DNA of 64,000 nucleotides from Rachycentron canadum (GCA_038496675.1 CM076659.1:6807072-6871071), one strand, 5' to 3'; shown: positions 1 through 14,100, counted from the first letter of the stretch. Notes: generated by a model not told the origin, from the letters alone. Translations and numbers: made by a program.

Positions 1-3000
1 ACCTTACTACTCAAAACTTTGAAGGGCTGCAGCTGCTGCACAGCTCTTTACAGCCTGAGAATTTCAGGTTGCACCCCCACCATCAGTAACAATTTCATCT
101 TTTGTAAAAGGCACAGAGAGCAAAGCAACATACTTTTGGGGAGTTAAAACTTATAGAGAGCTGGGGAGGCAGATTTCATGCACTACCACTTTTTTTAGGG
201 GGAATGCAAAATCCTTTTGGGTCAGCTAGAATATAAGCGAGGAAGCACAAAAATTGTTTGTCTAAATGTCAATACCAGCTTTAAGTGACCGGCTTTACAC
301 TCTTGTTAATGGGAAACACAGTAGCTGACCAGCCACTGACCTTTACTTTTTGATTAGCTGTGCATATTTTTATATACAGCATGTGCAGCATCCTGTGTAT
401 GTGTCATAGAGTGCAAGCTACATGCCGTACGCCTGTGCGCTTCTGAACTCTGTACTGCCATTGTGTGTTCGGAAAAGCAATAGGAAGACAAGGGAGGGTG
501 ATTAAAGTGAAACTCTTGCCCCTGTGGCTGTTCCTGCCTGTGTGGTGGGACAATAGTGGGGAAGCCCTTCTCCTCTACTGTTTCACACCCGCCCTGCACT
601 TTTTTCTGACACCACCACCTAGTTTCACTATTTCTATTCACACTATGAGAAAACAATTTCTGACAAAGGAGAGTTATTCCCCCATGATTAATGTATATTC
701 ATGCTGATCTTTTGCCTTTGGGCAACTTGATTATCTGCTCAGCTGCCAGCTGGGAAACACCACTATACACATCAAATTTATATCAGCTTTATGAAGCTTA
801 CTGGCATGACCAAATCTTTCTAAAGGAGTATTCTGAAACAATGGGTATCATTTCTTTCACATTTGTCATAGGTGTGAGGTGGGTGGGTCGGTCAGTTATT
901 ATAGTGTCAGCGCTTACTGAGCTTGATGTGGTTGCAACCAAGTAAAAACAGTGAGCATTGCTCTGCCTCTAGCACATACAGGATTTCTTTCACTTGTATA
1001 CACCAGACATCTGTGTTTTGGATCTATTATAGATCTAAGTTTCCGCCTCTGATGTCTGTTCTCAGGATCCTGATAGCCCCTGAGGGCCCAGACACAGGCC
1101 CTCCTTTGTTTTAAGGCCGAATGCCACCTGTTTAGGACATGTTGCCTATGACAGTTTTTTTTTTAGATTTAGACACGCAGCATGGCTTATGTTCATTTCT
1201 CCCAGGTTTTACTACTGAGACTAACCTTCTGCAGAGTGTACAGTATTTTATAACTGGATACTATTATTAAAACACGAGTTTCTGAACATACCCTACTGGT
1301 AAATCTGGTATTTTTTATTACTTGCACAAATTCATGACCTGTGTTGATACAAGTGTTGCTTTTCCACACACATGCACACCTTTTTTCACACCTACTGTAA
1401 TGGTAATGATTAGGCAACCCATTACAGGGTGTTAATGAAACCAGCAGGAGAATCCCAGATTAGCCCCTCCACACACACACAGAAAGTGAGTGGGTTTCAG
1501 TTAAAGTTTCTAGCATCACAAAATGATGCATTAGCCATGTTTTTATCAGTAGGAAGTTTTAAAATGTGGCATTTCAGACACTTCCTTATCAGGAAAGGAA
1601 GTGGTTGAAGTTCAGTGAGATAGGTCATCGTGTGAGGGAATCCATGACATCTGAATATAATAATTTACTGTATCTTTTATGACTTTGTGGGTCAACTTGT
1701 GATAAACACATTTGTGCAAGTGCTATTTATTCATCAGTCCACTCTGTTACTCTGTTTCATCTAAATTAACTTCATAAAATTAGGCTGGCGTATTGACAGC
1801 TTTGTAAGCACATTTCTAGTACAATTCATTCATATTTTAATGTAGACATAATTTCTTCATTCAAGACCCATGTTGAATGTACAGGCATTTTGTAATTTGG
1901 AACAGTAAAAGTGACATTTATTTCACGTTTTAACAAAACTGACTTCATCATAATGTAGTTTGCATGTTTCCTCTTTTTGGGTTGTTCCTGTTTTGCACAA
2001 TAAAGTACTTTTAATGCTGTAATTATATTGTTGTTCTGCTTCTGTTATAGTTAAACGTATGAGAGCTTTACGAACCAAAGCAGATTAGGTTGGTTTTTCT
2101 GTTGCGATGACTAGGAGCAGGGTCAATGCTCTATCAGTGGGGGTCAATGCTGTGTCCTTTGGTTGTTTAGAGAATCACCAGAAAGGGAGAAAACATCCTT
2201 ACTCACTGCATGAAGGCTAGTGCTGTTTGGGGATTTTTTTTACTTATCATTCTTGCTGCATATTAAATGTCAGAAATAAAAACTCCACTACAAGTGTTTG
2301 TCATACTTTTGAAAAGGTTCCCACAAAATTCACTGAAGAAGGGAGCTCCCCCTCCTCCTTGTCTCCTTATTGCTCATGTACATGCAATAAGTGCCCACAC
2401 ACACTACCTGTGTCTCCACAGCCAAGCCTGCTCCTGTCAATGACACTGATCCAGGAAACCATTTTTAATTGCTGTACCCAAATGAAGATTTATTCAATTA
2501 AGTTGGTGATCAATGCCCTGTCACACCAGGAGGAGAGAGTGGTGCTGATAAGAGAGAGCGCTCTGATCCTGTGGAGTTTATCGACCATTTTTGACTGTGC
2601 TTTTGTCCTTCATGGTGAGCTAAATGCTTATCTAGACTGAGAGGAAAAGGAGCAGTGATTGTTGCTGTTTATCTGAAGCCATGCTTTGCGGAGGAGAAGC
2701 CCATTATTGGCAGTGGCACAAACAGCTGTTTTCATCATAGACTGAAAGGAAGGAAACTTCCAAACAAAGACATAACAGGCTGGGTGGGCACTGTGGAGCT
2801 CTGGAGTTACTCTCAAGTCTGTCAGGGCTTTGACTGGAGCTTTGGAGATTTATAGGCCTACATAAATAGACTTTTTTTGGTTTGTTTGGTTTTTTTTTTT
2901 TTTTTTTTTTTTTTAAATAGAGCTCATCTATTTAAAATATAGAAACTTTAATAAACAGTATATTAAGGTTTTTGTCCGGGGAAAGTTGGAAACATCATAT

Positions 3001-3763
3001 TTGCCTTTGACGGACTTGAAGCATGAGCTCATCCGGAGAGAGCAGCTCCTGAAGCCGAGGGCTGACCCGACCTCCTCGAGCTTTCAGTGGCGCTGGACGT
3101 GAAGCCCCAACAGCTGCTTCTGCTCCGTCCAGCGTCGCTGCGTGGCCTCAGCTCTCCGGCCGTGAAATAATAAGCCCCCCTGTTTACCTCTGCACAGCTC
3201 CCAGCAAAACACGAGACAATGCTGCGAGAAGGAAACAATAACTGAGCAGATTTTTTGGGACGTTTTTTGGTTAAACCCCTTTGCTTTCACCCTCATTTGT
3301 GGCCATTTTCAGCCGCGCTGGTAAATTAAAAAGATAAAATAAAAACACCTCTCCAGTTTAAGCCTGTGTCATAAAGGGTGAGTTTAAGGGGGATTTACAC
3401 CAAAACAGCCTCATAGAGGAGAAGTAGAGAAGAGGAGCCTTAAAACGGCCTCATACCAGATGTTCCATCTCAGGACAACAACAACGCAAACACGAAACTA
3501 TGTTCACGCCAAGTTTTTCACACAGACAACACGAAGTAACTGTTTCTGACAACACTGACCAAAGAAAAGTCAGAATAATCTGTGTACGTGTATCCAAACG
3601 AAGGGTTTACTTTATTTGTCTTTAATTGCAGTGAACAAACGAAAGTCTTTCCCCATCAGCTAATTTACTTTGGTTTATCATCTGTCAACAAGTCGCCACA
3701 CGCCCGTCACAGTCAGTGAAACAACTAGTGCGGAGAGGATGGATGTCGGATGGGTTTTCTCAC
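1..3763. other. Large cdh23 intron (left part); also the expected body of an antisense nested gene
   Basis: No exon of either strand can be supported here. I searched for cadherin motifs (DxNDN, LDRE) on the plus strand and for immunoglobulin V-type motifs (such as DSGLYxC) on the minus strand and saw neither. A 25-base poly-T tract lies at 2890-2914. From about 3000 to 3250 the sequence becomes CpG- and GC-rich, unlike the A/T-rich surroundings. This may be the downstream part of a CpG island centred on the minus-strand exon at 3764-3848. The open frames in this stretch are short, low in complexity and not flanked by good splice sites. Confidence 0.6.
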
Positions 3764-3848
3764 CTCCGTCCATGGAAATCAGAGCAAAGCACAGCCAAAG
3801 CAACTTCTGTCTCCAAAGTGATGTCCGAAAAATGAATCCTCCCTCCAT
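3764..3848 (-). CDS. Candidate signal-peptide first exon of an antisense nested gene, possibly vsir
   Basis: On the minus strand an ATG at 3848 with A at -3 and G at +4 opens 28 codons. They read like a signal peptide: a basic n-region (FRTSLWRQK), then a hydrophobic core (LLWLCFALI), then a polar end. The frame runs into a consensus donor, GGAG|GTGAGA (exon ends at 3764), leaving phase 1, which is typical of exons preceding an Ig-fold exon. An in-frame ATG 21 bases upstream is an alternative start. Known: in mammals VSIR (VISTA, an Ig-type checkpoint receptor) lies inside a CDH23 intron on the opposite strand. Inferred: this is vsir exon 1, with the remaining exons left of the window. No Ig exon is seen in 1-3763, so the name is unproven and the symbol is left blank. 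Confidence 0.42.
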
Positions 3849-4090
3849 AATGGTATTGGCGATGCTCAAAGAAGTGGCACAACGGATTGTCCCCGCAGCC
3901 TTCCTTAAACCAATTCTCTTTCCACTCTTTAGCCAGACAAGTACTCTGTTATCGACTTAGAGAGGCGGCTGACAGCCTCTTGTCACGGTATCTAACTTGA
4001 CTTGGTTCGTCTGAACTTTGACGCACGGGCGCACCGCGATACGCGCAACAGGCTCCTCCCCCCTGCTGTCAGACTCTCTCTCCACCCACA
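3849..4090 (-). promoter_or_regulatory. CpG-containing candidate promoter of the antisense nested gene
   Basis: The sequence upstream of the minus-strand ATG at 3848 is richer in CpG than the flanking intron, notably around 4021-4050 where several CGs cluster (GCGCACCGCGATACGCGC). A GGGAGG-type GC box, read on the minus strand, lies around 4050-4060. No TATA box is obvious. Together with the GC-rich block at 3000-3250 this looks like a CpG-type promoter within an otherwise A/T-rich intron. An intragenic promoter for a short cdh23 isoform on the plus strand is an alternative explanation. Confidence 0.35.
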
Positions 4091-5126
4091 AACTGGCAGA
4101 GGTGAGACTCCAAAGGAAGTGTTTAACACATCGCTTTTATACATGTTAGTTTGCATGTAGTGTGACTGTGTGTAGTCAAAACTGATTCAGCAAACTTTGA
4201 GGTTTTACGCTTTGGATCCTACAATTTCCCATAATGCAGCCCGGGAGCGTATGCTCATATCTTGCACATACTGATGGCTTTGTGTTTATAATTAAAAATG
4301 ATCAAGCACAACTTTTATACTGGATTTGAAAAAGGTTCCTCCAGGAGCCACGGTGCTCTGTCTTGCTCCAACAGCCTTTTTACCTGGCTCAGTGTTACTG
4401 TGTCAGACAGGTGGAACAGGAATTGTCCCAGGACTCAACCTTTAATTCTACATGATGCTTTTACTCTTGCTTATGAATTAGAATCCGCCAGTGGTTTGAC
4501 AAGGTGTCCCTCCTTGACGTGCATTGCTCTTGTGGTTTCGTTTTGTGAAATGAAGTGTGAATAGATGAAATGACAACGCATCACAGCTTTTGGCCACATT
4601 GCAGTGTCCTCTCTCTGTCTCACTTACTTTTCCTTTTGGTTTCCATGAGATATTTTTTCAGTATGTCTGGAACAAACTATGCTGCAACTGGCTTGTCCAA
4701 TTCTCTCACGTCAAAGGAATCCTGAATATCACGTCACATATACATATATGATAATCTTAGACAGAATCTTATTAATCATTCTGGAAGTAAGTAAGTTATA
4801 AAGATGGAGCATGAAGGGCAAAAAAAAAGGTGGTGATTAGAAAGAAATCACTAGCAAGATATTATTATGTTATTGTAAAATAACATGGTGACAACTGGGC
4901 TATCATGCACATGGTTTTTCTAGGTTTGGTCTTCATATGTGTTTCATGACAAAACAGGTTAATCTTTTTAAAATTATAATGATGAATGGACTACAAGGTC
5001 AAATTTAGACTCACTAGCAGTATCAGCTGGCACTTTGTCCTGGAAGTGAATCACATATTGTCAGGTTTATACAAAAGGCCACAAATAGTTGATACAGCTG
5101 TAAAAGTTTTTCCACGTCTCTCACAG
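4091..5126 (+). other. Right part of the large cdh23 intron, ending at the first visible exon
   Basis: A/T-rich sequence with no supportable coding exon. It ends in a pyrimidine-containing acceptor (ctctcacag) at 5118-5126, directly before the first recognisable cadherin exon. The intron is at least 5.1 kb within this window, whereas almost all other cdh23 introns here are 76 bp to 0.8 kb. The excess length fits the presence of a nested gene. Confidence 0.6.
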
Positions 5127-8100
5127 ACCTCAACCACCATCTACGTCCGTATTGTGGATGAGAACGATAATGCCCCAGAGTTTCCTGAGGAGGAGTATGT
5201 CACAGTGCTGAGTGAGGGGCCAGACACAGTGGGCGCCACAATCGCCACGGTAACAGCCATCGACCCAGATGAGGGAGTGAATGGCACCTTGCGATATGCT
5301 ATTGCTCATGGCAACCTGATCCAGACCTTTCATATTAACAGCATCACGGTAAGACTTGGAAAAAAAACAGTATACCGTTTTGTTACAAACAACAAAAGTG
5401 AGTTAACCTTGTGTGTATGATGTGTTTATAAAGGGAAGAATTACTGCTGTTAAGGAGCTGGACTTCGAGATCAGTAATGGACACTATGCACTGGTCGTCA
5501 CAGCAACAGACCAGTGTTTGAACCCTGCTCTTCGCTTGACATCAAGCACAACAGTAATGATGCACTTGTTCAAACTTTTTTTCAAATTGACCTCTTCCCC
5601 ACACATACATATGAACAAAACTTATTACAGGAGACTCAAGCTCCTGGAAAATCTCTGAAAGTTTTGGATTTCAGAAGCAAAAAAAATGACAAAAGTAAAA
5701 ACACTTTAGATGATTTTGAAGTCCTGTCATTTTCAGGAAAATATATTTTGAGGCAAGGCTATGATGAGTATAATTGTCTCCATATGAATATAAATGTACA
5801 CTACAAAATGAGATGATGATGAGGCAGGCATGTGTGTGAAAGTTACACAGGGGAAACTACATTAGTGTGAATTTAGATTATCAATAGGGTTATTTTTGCT
5901 ACACATACTTTACAAAATTGGTCACCTGTCTCTTGACATGTATGTTTAAAAACTCTTCCTCCCTTCTTTAGGTGCTCGTAAATGTCCTAGATGTGAATGA
6001 TGTGACACCCACTTTCCCCAGAGCTTATGAGGGACCCTTTGAGGTTACTGAGGGCCAGCCTGGACCTCGAGTCTGGACACTTCGTGCCAGTGATGAAGAC
6101 TCTGGGCTCAACGGCAAAGTGGAGTACAGCATCACCGGTGGAGATCACCAGAGTAAGTAGCGGTCTGATTTTCTGTGGGCATTGTGATATATTGTTAAAT
6201 CCTGTACCTCTGAGCCTCTTTCTACGTCTCCCTGTCAGATGAGTTCATGGTTTCTCCAGTGGAGGGTGAGCTTCGGGTGAGGAAGGACGTAGAGCTGGAC
6301 AGAGAGACCACGGCCTTCTACAATATCACAGTCACAGCCCGAGACCTGGGTACTCCGTCTCGCAACAGCTCGGTGGGCCTTTATTACATTATTATTCCAT
6401 GTTATCATTAAGCAATTAAAAAGGTTACAACAGTTGTTTGATTAATATTTTTTGATGGGTTTGTCAGAAATTGTGTGGCAAAATTCATATTGATTTGTAT
6501 TTTCTTCAGGTGGTGGTTGGGGTCCGTGTCTTAGACATCAATGACAATGACCCAGTTCTCTTGAACCTGCCTGCCAACACCAGTGTGAGCGAGGGCGCCT
6601 CCATACACACCTCTGTGGCCAGAGTGCGAGCGCGTGACACGGACAGTGGACGTAATGCGTTGCTCACTTATAACATCACTGCTGGCAACCATGGTGGAGC
6701 CTTCTACATCAATGACACAGTGAGAGAAAAAGATGATGTGGTTTAGCGGAAAACGCAGAAAAAAATGACTTCCTGATGTGGTAAAGGTGGAACAGATAGT
6801 GGAAATTAAAAAAAAAAAAAAAACAGCGTCCTTCAGCTGTAGTTGACACTTGCATATCCTTGCTCTAGCTACATTTACAGATCAGCAGATTCTGGCATCA
6901 CAATTGTGGATTTACAGCATAAATATGTAACAGTGCATACAAATACTACATGTCCTTTAAAGAAGGGAGGGTGAAAAGATGTCTAGTGTAGAATTGCAAG
7001 ATTATACAGAGGTAATATTTAGTTAAACATAATATCAATGTAATATCAACAATGGATTTCTGCACACACACGTGACTTCCTTTCTGCATTTTTCAGACAG
7101 GTGTGGTGCAGGTGAACAGACCACTTGACAGAGAGCGAGTGGCTGAGTACAGACTTACCATCACTGTCAAAGACAACCCAGAGAACCCCCGCATCGCTCG
7201 CAGGGTAAACTCTCCTGCACTGCAAGCGTTCACACGTTTTCATATAGGCAGTTTCATCTAAAGCCTCATGAAACAATGCTAAATCACCGCAAGGTGCAAA
7301 AATCTTTTCAAGTCAGCTTCGTGTTCATCGTGCTAAAAGAGATAAAGAGCACCTGTGTGTGGGTGTATGTATGTATTATCCATTGTATCCATTTTGTCAT
7401 TTAAACTGATACTAGCTACTATTGTAGTTTTATTTACAAAGTTTCTTGGCCCTATGTGTTCTTTGTCCTAGTGACAACAAAAATCTGGCACAGTTTTCTT
7501 TATTGACTAAATAAGAGCATGAAAAACACTCATAATGCTTTTTTTTTTTTTTTTTTTTTTTTGCTGTTTTGCTGTTTTGCTGTTTTAAATGTTAAATGTA
7601 TGTGGCAGGTGAGAAAGTTTTAGCCAGAGCTTCAAATTAGTTGACCACCAGCACTCTGGGAGGCCATTGTGGTTTTCATAGCAGAACTGCAAAACCTGCA
7701 TATTCATACTTCTTCACAGCTTTGTCCTTCCTCTTCTCAGTCTCATTTTTTTTTAAAACTTTTTTTAATTTTAATTGTTTCTTCATCTCCCTCTTTTGCC
7801 CCACTGCACCAGGATTCAGACCACTTGGTGATAACCATCCTGGATGAGAATGACAACAGGCCCATATTCACCCGGACCAGCTACAGGGCAGAAATCACTG
7901 AGAACTCTGCAGCAGGTAGCATCCAAGCTGGTGTGTCTGTCTTTCTCTTTTACCCTGAGTGCAGGCACCCTGTAACTGCAGCCCAGTGCAATGTGTTAAA
8001 AGTTAAAATACTGTCTACCCTACTTCCTGACTTTGTTTACACACAGCTCAAGTTAACTGAAGTCATTTTTTTTCATTCTGAATGTTGAGAGGTGAGATTG

Positions 8101-11100
8101 CTTTTAACTTTTGTAATGTGGAGGATGACTATGATCATTTTACTTTTCCACCTGCCCCTGTTTTTATCTATGCCCCTCCTTTAGGCACCACTGTAACAGT
8201 GTTGAATGGGCCAGTTCTGGCTGAGGATAAAGACATTGGAGCCAATTCTGTGGTGAAGTACCGCCTGCTGGGGGCAAGGGTGGACCTTTTTACTGTGGAT
8301 GCTGATACCGGTAACATAATGACTACAACAAGTAGGCACAGGGCAAAACTGCAAACTGCAAAAGTGTCATTGTCTCTGTTTCTCCCTCCAGGTGTGATAC
8401 TTGTGCGCCAGGGGGCAAAGCTGGACCGTGAGGCGTTTCAGGAGCCTCGGGTCGAGCTGTTTCTGGTTAGCGAAGACGTAGGAGGTTTAAACAGCAGTGT
8501 CCCTCTGACGATTACCATTCTGGACCAGAATGACAACCCTCCTATCTTCAACCCATCCAGTTTCAGTGTTCGACTCCCTGAAAACAGCCCCAGTGGTGTG
8601 TGGAGTACTGGGAGTAATATTCACCAGGTTTTAGTTATCACTGACAGAAAAGTGCATTGAATCAACAATTTAAAGTTGCTTTCTGTGATTGTCTCCTTAA
8701 TTTTGCTTTGCCATGTTTGTGGGTTAGTGGTTTAAATTGGGAGTGGAAATCACTGGTCACAAGAATACAAGCATGTGCATGACTGTGTGTTTGCATCTAA
8801 GTTATTACTCTGCCTCTTCCAGGTGTGGTGGTGACTCAGCTGTCTGCCACTGACGCTGACTCCGGCTCTAATGGCTGGCTGATGTATCGGCTGGAAAGCG
8901 GAGCTCAGGACCGCTTCGTGGTGGACTCGCTCTCTGGTGCTGTCTTGGTGGGCAACAACACCCTCGATAGGGAAGAACGTGGGTCCTACCACCTGGTCGT
9001 CATGGCAACCGATCGTGGCACACCCCCTATGTCAGGCACAGCCACCCTGACTGTCATCCTGGATGATGTAAACGACTCAAGGCCCCGTTTTATTGAGCCC
9101 ATCACCATGATAAGCGTCAACGAGTCCACGCCGCCTGGCGTGGTGGTGGCCACGCTGACAGCCGAGGACCCTGATCTGCATCCCCGGCTGGAATATTACA
9201 TCATCTCAGTGGAGGCAAAGGATGATGGGAACAACCCAGTGGATGGCCTGCAGGAATCCTTTGGCATTGATTTACACACTGGTGAGTCATTGATTTTATT
9301 CACATTTAATATCTTGGTCGAGAAAGATTTACTTTGGCTGATGATGTTAGATAGCTGAACAACAAACTTTCTTAAAATAATTAGATGTGTTTCTATGACT
9401 TTTCAGGTGCAGTGTTTGTGCGCAACCCAATAAACAGAGAGCTGGTAGCTACTTTTGAGATCATTGTGTCTGTACATGACAATGCCAGTGATGTTATTGA
9501 CAAGTCAGGGAGTGTTCCCAATGGTAGGTTTCCAAAATGAAATCTATCTTCAGTTTCATTTAGTTTTCAAACATTTTCACTGACACAATGACCGTCTCTT
9601 CTCTTCAGCGAGACTAACCATCAACGTGTTGGATGTAAATGACAATGCCCCTCGTTTCCGGCCCTTTGGAGTGTCCAACTTCACAGAGAAAATTTTGGAA
9701 GGAGCTCAGCCGGGAACAACACTGCTGTCAGTGTCAGCTGTAGACCCAGATAAAGGTCCCAACGGCCAGGTCATCTACCAGCTGCTCCACTTGCCCCGAG
9801 GGGGATACGTTAGACTGGAGGATCCTTCCATTGGTATGACACCTCAACATCCTGCAATAAGCTGCAGGTTAAAAATTAACATGGCTGAGCAAACTGTTAG
9901 AATTAAACCAAAGTAAAATTGACCAGTATTGGCCAGTGGAATCCAAACTGTAACTATCATTGTGTTAAAAAATTACTCAGGTAAGATTATAGCCAACCAG
10001 ACGGTGGATTTTGAGCAGGTACAGTGGTTGAATTTCACGATTCGGGCTCGGGACCACGGCACTCCTCCCAGGATCGCTGAGCTGCCAGTTTACCTGCGCA
10101 TTGTGGACGTGAATGACAACAACCCTGTCTTCCTACAACCCTCATATCAGGTAGAATTGTAAAGTGCTTTTGAATTAGAAATTTATGTATTTTTAAATTG
10201 TTATTCTACTAACATGAAAACTGACATATTATCATATCTTACATATTTTTTTGTCTTTCCATGAAAAGCACAGGTGCAACTAACAACATTGATGAAGGCC
10301 CCATGAATGACATTTACTGATGTAATTAGCCTGTGTTTGAACTTTGTCATGATGGGAAGACAAGCATGTGACATGACAATGACAAGTTCAACTAAATACA
10401 AAAAGAAAAACCATAACAGGAAATGCTTGCGGTTATTACATTTAATGAGCCAGAAATTATTATCAGAGCATTTAAAATCTTTCGTGTGGTTTCCGTATAC
10501 AGTTGCTAATTATTCCAGCCAAGCACTCTCTCGTGAGTAGCTTTTTTTGTGTAAAGTAATACCTGAATTCAGCGATGTAACATATGACATAAAATGTAAT
10601 TTAGTTCATCACCCCCAGCCATAAGTGTGTGTTTATGTGTGTTCACAGGAGCCCGTGTTTGAGAATGTGAACCTGGGCACCACCATAGTTCGTGTCAGTG
10701 CTACAGATGCTGATTCTGGCCTCTTTGCTGTCATTGAGTATAGCCTGGTAGATGGAGAGGGAAAGTTTGGCATCAAACCATCCACTGTAAGTTAAGCCAT
10801 ACATCAACACAGTAGTTAGTTCACAGATAGTAGATAGTAGTAACTACACACTGCTCCTATTTTTATTTGTTTTACTTTTTCTAATGCCAAAACAGATTAT
10901 TTAGTCTTGTAAATATCTGCTTTAGTTTTAGTCTAGGTTTTGGCCATTCCTAAATTATCTCATGATTAATTTATTATGACACATGTTTGATGCATGTTTG
11001 ATGCATGAGTATTAAGTTCACAATTCCATTGCTGGACATTTTGCCAAAAAGGCCAAAACAAAGAAGTTCAGGCCAGTGTTGATAAACAGATGTGAGATGC

Positions 11101-14100
11101 TAAGAAAAATTACTCTTCTGATGAACTCAAAAGTAAGTAGTGGCAAGGAGTGGTTTGCATTCAAGTGTCACTTGTTTTCTTTGGCAGCACTGCTGGGTGT
11201 CAACACTTCATCCTGCCTGCAAATGAAAGTTTAAACAAAGCATTTCTGTGTGTTTAAAGACAATCTAAATAGTTTATCTCCAATGCTCCATTTCTGTCAC
11301 AAACATAGACAATAAATATCTTTATACAACTACCGCACCCAGTCAGTGCTTATGCTTCCTTCCTAATGATCTTTTCTCCTCTGTGTCAGGGAGAGATCTA
11401 CATCCTCTCTCCTCTGGACAGAGAGACAAAGGACCATTACACCCTAACTGCCGTCGCTCGTGACAACCCTGGTGGCAGCCACAACAACAGACGAGAAAAC
11501 TCTGTCCAGGTAGAGAGTAATGGCTGAAATGAATAGTTTTGAATATATATTTAATCTATGCACATAGAGTTAGTACATATTAACACTAAATACCATCCCC
11601 CCCATGATTAAACTGCTTGCAAGTGAAGCCAGAAGATGATAACCTTGTTCCATATAGTTTAAGTTTCTGTCATCTGAAGGTTTTGCTTCCCTGATAGAAT
11701 CCAGATTATTTTGATGATGAGAAAAAAATGTAATAAATTCTATTAAAACTACTGATTAATATTGGTTATGCTAATGTGTCAGTTGCCCTCTACCAAGTGT
11801 CCTGAATAACCTCTTCTTGAATACGACCTTGTGTCAAGTATATTCTCTTTAAATTCATCCTCGTATGTTATCTGTCTATTCTTGCACATCAGGTCCTTGT
11901 CACAGTTCTCGACGTCAACGATTATCGGCCACGCTTTACAGAGCGAGTGTTTAACACCAGCGTGTTTGAGAATGAGCCCAGTGGTACATCTGTGATCACT
12001 GTGAAAGCTACTGACCTGGATGAAGGAGAGAATGGAGCAGTCCTCTACAGCATGTTGGGACCGCATTCAGGTAATGAATATGCTCGTAAATGGGCCAAAG
12101 GGGTCGCCTAGCTGGTTAATCTGAATGGACTGCTCTTTGGGTGCATCCTGAGATGTAACTCAAACTTGACTGGGGTTGACCTGTGGTAAATTGAATTGAT
12201 TGAACATAGTTTAGAAAGGCACACGCCAGTTTATACAAGATCCCACGATTCACACTACATGTCAGGACAAAAACCAAAACACTCAGTCCAAGGAAGTCTC
12301 TGTAGACCTCCGTAATGAAACTGTAGCAAGGCATCACACACCGGTGTTGCCAGGAGCTTGGTGACCTACATAATATGGAAGAAAAATGGAAAATAACTGG
12401 AACCACCGGGACTCTTCCAGGAGATGGCACATGGCGAAACCAGGATGATGGCTCACCTTTCAAGATGAAAGCGTACAGAGAATACAATACTGAAGTGGCT
12501 TTGGGAGAAGTCTCCGAGTGTCCTTCATTGGTCCAACAAAGCCCAGACTTAAACCACATAGGACATCTGAGACTTTCCATTCAATGTGCAGAGTTTGAGA
12601 GGGTCTGTCAGGAAGAAGGACTAAACTGCCCAAATCTAGCAGTGCAAAGCTTGAAGAGACTTTGGAAGACGGAAATAATACTGAATTAAGGGTCTGAATA
12701 CTTCAGTAAATCGTTTTCACTTATTTATTTAACATAGATTAATAGTCAAATTCATGTTTACAATTAAGTCTACAACACCATAAACTGTGGGAAAAAATGA
12801 ATGGCTGAGAATACTGTCTGAAGCCACTATATATTTTTACTTACTTACTGCATAAACTGCCTCTCTCCTTTTAGACGCATTTTCCCTGGATCCAAACACA
12901 GGACTGGTTCGTTCTCGCCGACTGCTTCAATCTTCTGAAAGTTTTAACCTGACTGTGGTGGCTACAGATCAGGGGCGTCCTCCTCTGTGGGGCACTGCAG
13001 ACCTGATCATCACAGTCATAGACGTCAATGACAACAGACCTGTGTTTGTCAGGCCAGCTAATGGAACCATCATCCATATCTCAGAGGTATCCACTATCAT
13101 GTGTCTCCATGCATGTCATCGCCAGTAGATGTCTGCTTGTTAATTTTCTTAAACATCTGATGGATATTCATTCATAAGGTCAGTATCAGGGGCCAATACC
13201 TATCCGTAATATCTGATCCCTACACTGAGGGGTTTTAATAAAGACATGAAGTTCTAATAAAAACTAGAAGAAATAAAAAAAAATTACAAACTAGTGAAAC
13301 TAGTGCTCCAGTTACAAGTTTTGTTAATTTAATCAAGAATGTTCTCTCAAGGACAGACTGACTCTTCACCTTCCATGTAGGAGCAGCCTCCAGGCCTGCC
13401 GGTGTATGAGGTGCACGCAACAGACTCTGATGAGGGCGTGAATGGAGAGGTCCGCTATGCGTTCCTGCAGACTGGAGCAGGTAACAGAGACTGGGAAAAT
13501 TTCCACATCGATCCGTTGTCTGGAGTCATCACAACAACTGTGAAATTAGACCGAGAAAAGCAGGCCCTCCATAGCGTGAGTCAGCTGTGCATGTGTGTGT
13601 TTGTCCAGTTAATATACCAAACTGTGCAGCTATGTGTGTCTCTAACTGAGTCAAAACAACTCTCAGCTTATCATTGTGGCCCGTGACATGGGCCAGCCAG
13701 TGCCTTACGAGACCACACAGCCTCTGCAGGTGGCGCTGTTGGACATTGACGACAATGAACCCGTTTTCCTCAAACCACCCGTGAGTATGATGCTTTATGA
13801 ATATGCCATGGTGTGGTTATCTGTACATAAGCACGTCTATTAAACTGTTTGTATTGTTGCTGTGTCTTCTCTTTGTCTTTGTGTGTATGTATGCATGTGT
13901 GTTTGCATCTCAGCGTGGCAGCTTACCCTACCAGAAGTTGACCGCACCTGAGCACTCCCCTCCAGGGACTGTGGTGGGGAACATAACCAGAGCTGTGGAT
14001 GCCGATGAGGGCTCCAATGCCATTGTCTACTACTTCATTGCAGGTGATGCTTTGATCTTTACATATGGCCACATGCATCCAGTGTAGCCAAAACACGTTT

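Noticed and set aside
1..3763. Ig-V, transmembrane or cytoplasmic exons of vsir on the minus strand
   Set aside because: Read in all three minus frames for a paired-cysteine Ig pattern and splice signals; none found. The nested gene is therefore called only from its putative first exon.
12375..12689. 104-codon open frame inside a cdh23 intron
   Set aside because: It is the residue of a Tc1-like transposase region read partly in the wrong frame, not a gene.
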